From JBOHWJ01 sp050736615 (lineage in GTDB: Bacteria > Desulfobacterota > Binatia > Binatales > Binataceae), in NCBI GenBank assembly GCA_050736615.1, contig JBOHWL010000254.1:1-36263 (forward strand): DNA of 36,263 nt, written 5' to 3'. The notes below the pieces were generated by a model that saw nothing but the letters and a program-made list of their open reading frames with translations, did no database searches and was not told the DNA's origin. Shown here in pieces: positions 1-7,049 of this stretch (position 1 is its first letter; the number at the start of each line of letters is the position of its first letter). The position numbers and the translations under genes are program-made.

Positions 1-239
1 CGATTACGCAGACCGATATCGCGCGTGACGGCACTCAGGCGGGTGCGAACACCGCGATGTTCGCCGAAATCGCCCGCGATCGCCATATCCCGGTGATTGC
101 GTCCGGTGGCGTGGCCACCCTCGACGACATCCGCGCGCTCTCGCGCTTATTCGCTGACGGCGTGATCGGCGCAATCAGCGGCCGGGCGCTGTACGAAGGC
201 CGCTTTTCACTATCCGATGCGATCACAGCCGCGCACTAG
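1..239 (+). CDS. hisA: HisA, phosphoribosyl-ProFAR isomerase, 3' fragment
   Basis: C-terminal 78 codons of the cytoplasmic (beta/alpha)8-barrel isomerase that converts ProFAR to PRFAR in histidine biosynthesis. The reading frame enters at base 3 and ends at TAG 237-239. Visible family motifs are TDIARDGT, which carries the second catalytic Asp of HisA, ASGGV in the barrel phosphate-binding strand, and GAISGRALYEG, the second phosphate-binding loop just before the C-terminus. HisF is the close paralogue, but the TDIARDGT and GRALYEG wording fits HisA better. The start lies outside the window. No hisF follows: the next structure is a hairpin repeat and a convergent gene, so any histidine operon ends here. 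The last base of the stop codon belongs to the repeat. Confidence 0.9.
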   Translation, partial: ITQTDIARDGTQAGANTAMFAEIARDRHIPVIASGGVATLDDIRALSRLFADGVIGAISGRALYEGRFSLSDAITAAH

Positions 240-386
240 GGAACCTCTGCCACGAGGCTCTTTTTGTCATTCTGAACGAAGTCTGCGAAGTGAAGAATCC
301 CGTCAAAAGCTGGCAAAAGCAAAAAAACCGGGATTCCTCGCTGCGCTCGGAATGACAGAATTGGTGCTCCGCGCAGCAATCCCCTA
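237..386. mobile_element. MITE-like inverted repeat element, copy A (TA-flanked)
   Basis: A non-coding element of 146 bp (239-384) lies between TA dinucleotides at 237-238 and 385-386. The left end reads GGGAACCTCTGCC and then GTCATTCTGAACGAAGTC from 266. The right end, read on the minus strand, is GGGGATTGC and then GTCATTCCGAGCG. Inside, GAAGAATCCCG (292-302) faces CGGGATTCC (328-336), so the whole element can fold into a long imperfect hairpin. TA duplication is typical of IS630/Tc1-mariner-type insertion, so a non-autonomous derivative is a reasonable inference. No transposase is present. It sits between two convergent genes and could also act as a bidirectional transcription stop. Confidence 0.7.
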
Positions 387-1412
387 CGGTTTCAGTTTGA
401 CGTCAGGATTGGCGCACGATCGTGGCAGCCGTCCAGTGAAGCCGTCGAGCAGATTGTCGACCGCCAATTCGGCCATCTTGAGCCTGGTGGCATGACTCGC
501 GCTGCCGATGTGCGGCGTGATGATGACGTTGGTCATTTGCAAAAGCGGATCATCGGGCGCGATGGGTTCGTGCTCTGTGACGTCGAGGCCCGCGCCGGCC
601 AATCTTCCCGCTTTGAGCGCGTGGGCCAGCGCCTCTTGATCAATAATCGCGCCCCTCGCCGTATTTATCAGGATCGCCCTGGGCTTCATGACCGCGAACT
701 CGTGCGCCCCGAGCAGGTGATGGGTGGCCGCCGTCAGCGGTACATGGAGCGAAATAAAGTCGGATTCCCGCAGCAGCCGTTCCATCGTGACGGACTCGGC
801 AGGCGCAACCGCCGCATCGTTGGATGCGTCACGGCCGGAATCCGGAATGGCAACGCGAGCGGGATTCTCGACATACAGTACACGCATATTGAAGCCATTG
901 GCGCGGCGCGCCGTGGCTTGTCCGATCGCGCCCCATCCGATGATGCCGAGAGTCGCACCGAAGACGTCGTGGCCCAGCATCACGCGCGGCCCCCAGGTGC
1001 GCCATCGCCCAGCATGCACATAGCGATCGGACTCCGCGATCCGGCGGGCGACCGCCAGCAACAATCCAAATGCCAGATCCGCCGTCGTTTCGGTGAGAAT
1101 TCCCGGCGTGTGGCCGACCGCGATTCCGGCCGCCGTGGCGGCCTCGAGATCGACGTTATCGACGCCCACGGCGAGATTGCTGATCACGCGCAATTGCGGC
1201 AGCGCCCCCATCACCGCCGCATCGAAGCGGTCGGTCACCATGCTGAGCACGCCGTCGGCGTGTTTGAGCCGGGCGAGTAACTCGTCGGCCGCCGGCGGCA
1301 TCTCACTGTCCCATAGATCGACTCGCACGGAGGCGGCGAGGCGCCGTATCGCAGCCTCGGCGATTGGCCGTGTAACAAAAACCCGGCGTTCCCTTTCAAT
1401 TCCGGCGGTCAT
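384..1412 (-). CDS. D-2-hydroxyacid dehydrogenase (glyoxylate/hydroxypyruvate reductase type)
   Basis: A 342-residue cytoplasmic NAD(P)H-dependent oxidoreductase that reduces 2-keto acids such as glyoxylate or hydroxypyruvate to D-2-hydroxy acids. The split substrate-binding domain occupies about 1-105 and 305-342. The Rossmann domain between them carries GWGAIG (159-164). The catalytic set is complete: Arg253 in NTARG, Glu282 in TEHEP and His301 in TPHIGSA. GVDNVDL and the TPG-LTETTADL segment are typical of the GyaR branch. About 15 extra residues (roughly 190-207, Ala- and Asp-rich) follow the cofactor-binding strand compared with short family members. The ATG start has little Shine-Dalgarno support. 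The gene converges on hisA, and its TAG stop is shared with the end of repeat copy A. Substrate is not certain. Confidence 0.88.
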   Translation of the reverse strand: MTAGIERERRVFVTRPIAEAAIRRLAASVRVDLWDSEMPPAADELLARLKHADGVLSMVTDRFDAAVMGALPQLRVISNLAVGVDNVDLEAATAAGIAVGHTPGILTETTADLAFGLLLAVARRIAESDRYVHAGRWRTWGPRVMLGHDVFGATLGIIGWGAIGQATARRANGFNMRVLYVENPARVAIPDSGRDASNDAAVAPAESVTMERLLRESDFISLHVPLTAATHHLLGAHEFAVMKPRAILINTARGAIIDQEALAHALKAGRLAGAGLDVTEHEPIAPDDPLLQMTNVIITPHIGSASHATRLKMAELAVDNLLDGFTGRLPRSCANPDVKLKP

Positions 1413-1421
1413 GATTAATCC

Positions 1422-1437
1422 AAGAATCTTGATTCTT
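1422..1437. repeat. 16-bp palindrome upstream of the hydroxyacid dehydrogenase
   Basis: AAGAATC, TT, GATTCTT is a 7+2+7 inverted repeat that begins 9 bp upstream of the dehydrogenase start codon at 1412. It could be an operator. However, GAAGAATC also occurs inside the dispersed repeats of this window, so it may be a remnant of one. Confidence 0.35.
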
Positions 1438-1473
1438 CGGCCTGGCGCACGCAGTAGGCACGTCGCAGCCTCC

Positions 1474-1763
1474 TAAGGGGTGCTCTGCACAAGGGTCAAT
1501 ATGTCATTCCGAGCGTAGCGAGAAATCCCGGAGATCTATGCATTTTCCAAGGTTCCATCCGCTATTTCTCGCTCCGGCGGCCTGACCCTGAAAGCGCTCG
1601 CGGACTCATTGTCCTGGACGCGACTCGCAGACTCGCCAACTCGTTCCGCTTCGCTCCACTGATGCGCTCGGCGCCGCTTCGCTCCGCCTAGTGTGCTCGC
1701 TTCGCCTTCGGCTGCGCTAATGCGCGCGAAATGGCCATCGAGGCACGTGCGGAGGTTCCCTAA
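1474..1763. mobile_element. MITE-like inverted repeat element, copy B (long form)
   Basis: This fills most of the gap between the dehydrogenase and the acyl-CoA ligase. The left end (from 1476) reads AGGGGTGCTCTGCACAAG, then GTCATTCCGAGCGTAGCGAG from 1503 and AAATCCCGG. The right end, read on the minus strand from 1762, is TAGGGAACCTCCGCACGTG. The interior (about 1600-1730) on the minus strand repeats modules such as GGCGGAGCGAAGCGG and GAGTCTGCGAGTCGCGT that recur at 21684, 22501 and 31610. TA is present within one base of each end. No coding function is evident. The open frame from 1693 into the ligase passes through this repeat and is not taken as protein. Confidence 0.6.
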
Positions 1764-1860
1764 GTCGGCTGCGCTTCGTTTCGTCTGGCTCCATCACGGT
1801 TCAAATAACGGCAAAGCTTTGCTATACGCCACAATCGTGGAAGAGACTAGCTTGAAAGGC

Positions 1861-3996
1861 ATGATCGCGAAGGCTGCGGCGAGCGGCCGCAAGTCACTGT
1901 CGGAAATCGAATCAAAACAGCTATTGCGGGAAATCGGCATCGAGGTCGCGATGCCGGAACTTGCGCATACGGCTGATGAAGCGGTGGCGACGGCCACGCG
2001 CTGCGGCTTTCCCGCCGTGCTCAAGGTGCTTGCCGGCGAAGTGAGCCATAAAAGCGAGGTCGGCGGCGTCGTCCTCAACCTGCGGTCGGCGCGCGAAGTC
2101 GAGGACGCCTTCCAACGCATCCGCGACAATCTCGCGGAGAAATCCCCGCAGGCGCATTTTGAGGGCGTCGCGGTGCAGCCGATGGCCGCGCCGGGAGTGG
2201 AGCTGATCGCCGGCATCACGCGCGACGATCGTTACGGCCCGCTCGTTATCGTCGGCCTGGGTGGAATTTTCGTCGAAGTGCTGAAGGATACCGCGCTCCG
2301 GCTGGCGCCGATCGATGCGGCGCAGGCGCGCGCGATGCTTGAAGAATTGCGCGGCGCCCCTTTGCTGGCTGGCGTGCGCGGAGCGCGTCCGGTTGATCTC
2401 GATGCGCTCGTGGCGATGCTGATCAGATTGTCGGAATTCGCGGCGCGGCATGGCGAGGTCCGCGAGATGGACTTGAACCCGGTGGTCGCTTATGAAAAAG
2501 GCCTCCGCGTTCTGGACGCGCGCGTGCTGTTCGAGGAAGCGGTGGCGCCGGCGCCAACGCCGAATCGCGCGCGCCGCGAGAACCTGAAACGCGCCTTCAA
2601 CGCCAAGACTGTTTGCGTGATTGGCGACAAGCGCATGGGCGGCTACATGTGGCTGCGCGCGATGAGAAATTTCAGCGGCCACCTCTATTCGGTGCAGATT
2701 GATCCCAACGAAATTCCCGGCATCGACGCGATGGGCGTCACGAATTACAAGTCGCTGGCCGAAGTCCCTGAACCAATCGATTACGCGGTCAGCGCGGTTC
2801 CGCGCCAGGTCGCGCCGCACATTTTGAAGGATTGCGTCGCGAACCACGTTGCGGGCATCGGCTTTTTCACCTCCGGCTTCTCCGAGACCACTGAAGAGAT
2901 CGGTATCCGGCTTGAAAACGAACTGCGCACGATCGCCTCGCAAGCGGACATCGCGCTGGTCGGTCCGAATTGCATGGGGCTTTACAATCCTGCGATTGGC
3001 ATGTGCAATTTTCCTGATTTGAACGTGGGCCAGCCCGGTGACGTGTGCTTCATCTCGCAAAGCGGTACGCATACCATCAACTTCTCCTCGCAGGCGCCTT
3101 TGCGCGGCATCCGCATCAATAAGGCCGCTTCGATTGGCAATGTATTGATGCTCGAAGCCGCCGATTACATCGATTTGATGGCTAGTGATCCGCTGACGCG
3201 TGTGCTTGGCATGTATATCGAAGGTGTGCGCGACGGCCGGCGTTTTTTCGAGAGCCTCAAACGTGCCGCCGCGCGTCATCCGGTCGTGGTTTGGAAGGGC
3301 GGCATGACGAAGGCCGGCGCGCGCGCCACATTTTCGCATACCGGTTCGCTGGCCACGCCGGCGGCGGTATGGGAAGCGCTGGTGCGACAGGCCGGCGCGG
3401 TCAGCGTCGCCGGGCTCGACGCCGTACTCGACGCGGTCGAGATGCTCGCGCGCGGGCGCGCGGTGAAGGGCAAACAAATGGGGTTGGTCGCGATGACTGG
3501 CGGCCAATCAGTCGTGATAACTGATACCTTCGCGAGCGCGGGACTCGAAATTCCGGCGCTCTCGTCCTTTTCATACGACGAGCTTAAGAGCTTCTTCAAC
3601 ATTATCGGCGGCAGCTATCGTAATCCGCTGGACGCCGGCGGCACCATCGGGCAGGGCGTGCATACCGGCAATCTGCGTAGAATCCTGGGAATTCTCGACC
3701 GAGACCCAGTAATCGACGCGATCGTGCTCGAGATCGGCACGGGTTTGCGCGCGCAGCGATGGGCGAACCATGAGGAAGAGCTGACTGGCCTGCTTGATCA
3801 GGTCGCCGAGTTCAATAATCAAAGCGCCAAGCCGTTTTGCGTGATTCTCCATCCCGCCCATGTCGAGGTGATTGTGGCTCGCGCCCGGCAACTGGCGCGG
3901 GAGCGTGACCTGGTGGTGTTCGAGAGTTTTGAACGTGCCGCCGCCGCGCTCAAGGTTTCGTACGATTACTGGTCTCGCCGCGCCATCAAGGAGTAA
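1861..3996 (+). CDS. Acyl-CoA ligase (ADP-forming), fused beta-alpha subunits
   Basis: A 711-residue enzyme of the acyl-CoA synthetase (NDP-forming) superfamily, which interconverts a carboxylic acid, CoA and ATP with acyl-CoA, ADP and phosphate through a phosphohistidine. Residues about 1-235 form the ATP-grasp (beta) part, with SHKSEVGGVVLNL and GLGGIFVEVLKD. About 245-400 is the CoA-binding Rossmann part. About 400-711 is the succinyl-CoA-synthetase-like ligase part, with VGPNCMGLYNP, FISQSGTHT and FSHTGSLATP. The His of SHTGS is residue 493 and is the expected phosphorylated residue. The beta-before-alpha order is the reverse of the common alpha-beta fusion. The start is uncertain. In-frame options are ATG 1861, TTG 1852 (after GGAAGAG) and GTG 1837 (8 nt after a TGCTATACG -10-like box). 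The frame upstream of 1837 runs into repeat copy B. The acid substrate is unknown. Confidence 0.85.
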   Translation: MIAKAAASGRKSLSEIESKQLLREIGIEVAMPELAHTADEAVATATRCGFPAVLKVLAGEVSHKSEVGGVVLNLRSAREVEDAFQRIRDNLAEKSPQAHFEGVAVQPMAAPGVELIAGITRDDRYGPLVIVGLGGIFVEVLKDTALRLAPIDAAQARAMLEELRGAPLLAGVRGARPVDLDALVAMLIRLSEFAARHGEVREMDLNPVVAYEKGLRVLDARVLFEEAVAPAPTPNRARRENLKRAFNAKTVCVIGDKRMGGYMWLRAMRNFSGHLYSVQIDPNEIPGIDAMGVTNYKSLAEVPEPIDYAVSAVPRQVAPHILKDCVANHVAGIGFFTSGFSETTEEIGIRLENELRTIASQADIALVGPNCMGLYNPAIGMCNFPDLNVGQPGDVCFISQSGTHTINFSSQAPLRGIRINKAASIGNVLMLEAADYIDLMASDPLTRVLGMYIEGVRDGRRFFESLKRAAARHPVVVWKGGMTKAGARATFSHTGSLATPAAVWEALVRQAGAVSVAGLDAVLDAVEMLARGRAVKGKQMGLVAMTGGQSVVITDTFASAGLEIPALSSFSYDELKSFFNIIGGSYRNPLDAGGTIGQGVHTGNLRRILGILDRDPVIDAIVLEIGTGLRAQRWANHEEELTGLLDQVAEFNNQSAKPFCVILHPAHVEVIVARARQLARERDLVVFESFERAAAALKVSYDYWSRRAIKE

Positions 3997-4241
3997 CGCG
4001 CCACTTCAGCCTCGCTGGCGACGCGTCGCGATGGGCTTTGTTCACGGCCAGGCGCAAGGTCGAAAGCTCAGTGCATCGTGACGCCGCCGCAAATCGCGAT
4101 CGACTGGCCGGTCGCAGGTTTTCGGAAGATTTCGATACTTGATGAAACCCGTGGCGTTCCGTTTCGTGAAATCACGCGGCTGGTTGACCGCGACGGCGTG
4201 GCTGTCCAATGGAAGCGCCGCGCGGGCGAGAGAAAATCTCG

Positions 4242-5489
4242 ATGCTTCACATCGGTGTGGAGCACGGTGTTAAAAGAATCGTGCGCCGATCGTGGGAGAC
4301 TGCCGAGCTCGATTCGCCGCGCGCGTGGCTGATGGTCGCGGCGGCGTTCGTCGCCTGTTTTGTGGTTTTTGGGGTCACCTATAGCTTCGGCGTTTTCTTC
4401 AAGCCGATGGCGCTGGAGTTTCACGCCTCGCGCACCGCCGTATCAGCTTTCTTCTCGATTACCGGCTTGATCTATTACACGCTTGGCTCGTTGACCGGCC
4501 GTTTGAGTGATCGTTTCGGGCCATGCGTGGTCGTGGGTACGGGCGCGATTACGATGGGTGCCGGGCTGATCTTAACCGCATTCATCGGGCGGATTTGGCT
4601 CGGCTATATCACTTACGGGATTGGCGTCGGAGTTGGGGCCGCGTGCGCGTATGTGCCGACGCTGGCGATCGTTGGAGGATGGTTCAGGAAACGCCGCAAC
4701 ACCGCGCTGGGTCTTGCCGCGGCCGGCACTGGATGCGGGACGTTGATGGTCTCGCCATTGGCCGCCGCGCTGATCGGGCGCTACGGCTGGCGCATCACGG
4801 ATGTGATCTTTGGCGTGGCCGCCGCGCTGCTGTTGGCGGTATGCGCCGCGATCGTTGAAGCGCCGCCGCCGCTGCCCGCGGCGACGCCGCGGCCCTTGGG
4901 CAAGATTGTTCGCTCCTTTGAATTCGTGATGCTCTACCTGTCCTGGCTGCTCGCGACCACCGCGCTCTTCGTGGCGTTCGTATTCCTGTCGCCGTTCGCG
5001 CGCGACCATGGCGCCAGCGGACTAGCGGCGGCGGCGCTGTTGTCATTGCTGGGCGGCATGAGCATTCCAAGCCGCATTGGCATCGGCTTTCTTGGCGATC
5101 GCCTGGGCACGCTCACTCTGTTCAAATTAACGGTGTTCGTGATGGGCGCCAGCTACGCACTTTGGCTGATGCTTCCCGGGTATGGATGGCTGGCCGCGTT
5201 CGCGGCGATCCTCGGCTTGAGTTACGGCGCCCGTATCTCGTTGATGCCGGGCGTGTTAATTGATTTTTTCGGACTGCAGGACGTTGGTGCGATGCTCGGA
5301 ATATTCTTCACCTCCTCCGGAATTTCAGCGGTTGCGGGTCCGCTGCTCGCCGGATTCGTGGTTGACTCCAGCGGCAGCTATCGATGGGGCATTTTATTCG
5401 CCCTCGCGATGGGATTGGCAGGTTTCTGCGTCGTCATTCCGTTGCGGGAACGCATGGCGCACGAGAATCGTGCGATTGCAATTGAGTAA
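4242..5489 (+). CDS. MFS transporter, oxalate/monocarboxylate-carrier-like
   Basis: An inner-membrane major facilitator of about 415 residues with twelve predicted helices. Helix 1 reads AWLMVAAAFVACFVVFGVTY and is followed by FGVFFKPM, wording usual in the OxlT/monocarboxylate transporter branch. The loop 2-3 signature GRLSDRFG is present, and a long loop (about residues 200-215, PPPLPAATPRP) separates the two six-helix halves. The C-terminal half ends with PLRERMAHENRA. ATG 4242 follows GAGAGA at a reasonable distance; ATG 4209 is in the same frame and would add 11 residues. The gene lies about 245 bp after the acyl-CoA ligase on the same strand, so uptake of an organic acid that the ligase activates is plausible, but this is inference. 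It converges on the lipoprotein gene at 5537. Confidence 0.82.
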   Translation: MLHIGVEHGVKRIVRRSWETAELDSPRAWLMVAAAFVACFVVFGVTYSFGVFFKPMALEFHASRTAVSAFFSITGLIYYTLGSLTGRLSDRFGPCVVVGTGAITMGAGLILTAFIGRIWLGYITYGIGVGVGAACAYVPTLAIVGGWFRKRRNTALGLAAAGTGCGTLMVSPLAAALIGRYGWRITDVIFGVAAALLLAVCAAIVEAPPPLPAATPRPLGKIVRSFEFVMLYLSWLLATTALFVAFVFLSPFARDHGASGLAAAALLSLLGGMSIPSRIGIGFLGDRLGTLTLFKLTVFVMGASYALWLMLPGYGWLAAFAAILGLSYGARISLMPGVLIDFFGLQDVGAMLGIFFTSSGISAVAGPLLAGFVVDSSGSYRWGILFALAMGLAGFCVVIPLRERMAHENRAIAIE

Positions 5490-5536
5490 ACTACCGCGCG
5501 ATGCGCTGAGCGATCACGATTCATTCGCCGATTACG

Positions 5537-7000
5537 TCAGCGTGGCGCAGTCAATACCGTTAGCACGTTGGCGCCACCCTCACCGTCGATAACGGCGATT
5601 TTCCCGCCATTGGGCGACCAGCTCATCAGGATCGGCCCGCGCGCGGAACCCGATGCGACAATGAAGGCATTGTGCGTCGGATATGAGTACTCAATCAGCT
5701 CGCGCAACGGCAAGCTCCCGGGTCTGGCGATCAAAGCGTCGATCATGGCGTCGTCTGAGGCTCGCGAGAACACCATCGTGGTGTGCGCGAGCAAGGCGGC
5801 TGTGGTTTCGAAACCCAGGGAGTTGAGCTTTATTTCCGGCTGGTTGGGCTCGAACAGCGCAATTTGAGCCTTGGCTTCCAAATCGGGCGCCTGTGCCACG
5901 CGCCGCCATGTCAGCTCGCTATTGCCCAGCGCGATGATGCTGCCGTCGTTGGCATACGCGGCCGCGCTTGAGGAGACGGCTATAAGTTTGGTCGAACCCG
6001 TGAGCAGATCATAGCGGAACACGCCGGCGCTTGCTCTGTCCTCCGATGAGGCGAACAGAAACGCGGCGGAGTCGGGCGCCCATGAGAGCACCCGGATAGG
6101 CTTCCGATTGAGCTGGCGGCACGCCTGATCGCGCACATCCAAAACCACCGGAGGATCGTTGCGGTCACCCTCACCGGCCGCGAACAGACGGTTCGGGCTG
6201 AAGCTGAGATGCGACAATGGACATGCGATTTTATCCAGATGTTTGATATTAATCGCGCCGCTTACGTCGATCAGGTAGAGGCCGTCGCCTGGCGCTGGAG
6301 CCGGGAGGTTAGCAGCGGCGGTGGCCGCCTCGGTGTCAGGGTCCTTGCCCGGCTGGCCGGCGGATTTGTTGCCAGCGCCCGCTTTTGCCGCTGGAGTAGG
6401 CGCGGCGGCTGGAGTCGCGCTAGCCGCTGGCGTGCCAACTTGTGGCTGGGAAACCGGCGACGGCGCCGGTTTAAGCGCGAGCGCGAGCCGGTTGCGATCG
6501 AGCCAGGTCAAATCCACCAGATCATAGGAGCCGCCGAAGCTCGCTACCGGATGCCCCGGGCCTTTCGAGATTAGATCGCGCAAGACCAGCGAAAGCTGGT
6601 TCTGTTTTGGTTGGATCACCGCCGTGGCCAGGGTCATTCCATCCGGGCTTACGGCCACATTGACAATATGACCGTTCGGTCCGGCGGGGCCGAAATCCGC
6701 CGCAATCACTTGTTGGCTGGATAGATCGATGCCGCCGAAGCCGATTACGACAGTGTGGCCGTTGACCAGTCCCGTGACGCCAATGCCGCTGCCGTTGAGC
6801 AGCCATAGTGGCGCGGAAACCGGAATGAAGCCGGGTGGAAGTTGTGCCAGGCCCAACACCTTGATGCCTTCGGTGATACCGAGGGTCGCCGTATGCGCGG
6901 CGTAGCGCGGCGGGGGCGGCTTTTTTGGCTGACGCGCGCCGCACCCCGCCAGGAGCAGCATCGCCATTAAGATAATCGGTGCCGGGACAGACCGCCGCAT
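5537..7000 (-). CDS. Lipoprotein with TolB/WD40-like beta-propeller repeats, function unknown
   Basis: A 487-residue exported protein. Residues 1-20 are a lipoprotein signal peptide (MRRS start, hydrophobic stretch, lipobox LLAGC with Cys20). The mature protein contains repeats of the kind VAVSPDGMTLATA, LSFSPNRLFAAGE, LSWAPDSAAFLFAS and MSWSPNGGKIAVIDG, which match blades of TolB- or WD40-type propellers. A low-complexity linker of Ala, Pro and Gln (about residues 183-235) interrupts the propeller. Such proteins usually sit on the periplasmic face of a membrane and bind other proteins; no enzymatic residue is evident. The ATG has no clear Shine-Dalgarno sequence. It is divergent from sppA, with start codons about 50 bp apart. 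No gene name can be assigned. Confidence 0.78.
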   Translation of the reverse strand: MRRSVPAPIILMAMLLLAGCGARQPKKPPPPRYAAHTATLGITEGIKVLGLAQLPPGFIPVSAPLWLLNGSGIGVTGLVNGHTVVIGFGGIDLSSQQVIAADFGPAGPNGHIVNVAVSPDGMTLATAVIQPKQNQLSLVLRDLISKGPGHPVASFGGSYDLVDLTWLDRNRLALALKPAPSPVSQPQVGTPAASATPAAAPTPAAKAGAGNKSAGQPGKDPDTEAATAAANLPAPAPGDGLYLIDVSGAINIKHLDKIACPLSHLSFSPNRLFAAGEGDRNDPPVVLDVRDQACRQLNRKPIRVLSWAPDSAAFLFASSEDRASAGVFRYDLLTGSTKLIAVSSSAAAYANDGSIIALGNSELTWRRVAQAPDLEAKAQIALFEPNQPEIKLNSLGFETTAALLAHTTMVFSRASDDAMIDALIARPGSLPLRELIEYSYPTHNAFIVASGSARGPILMSWSPNGGKIAVIDGEGGANVLTVLTAPR

Positions 7001-7049
7001 GAAAAAAGGCTACTGTAAACCTGTCCGTGAAATAAACGGATCGGAGAAC

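Noticed and set aside
217..495. 92-codon plus-strand ORF after hisA
   Set aside because: It translates the inverted repeat and then the antisense of the dehydrogenase; the product resembles repeat translation, not a protein.
1921..3507. 528-codon minus-strand ORF
   Set aside because: Lies wholly inside the acyl-CoA ligase gene in another frame. Its His/Arg/Asp/Ala-rich composition is typical of antisense frames in GC-rich genes.
4078..4332. 84-codon plus-strand ORF before the MFS gene
   Set aside because: Overlaps the MFS start in another frame, no ribosome-binding site, no motif.
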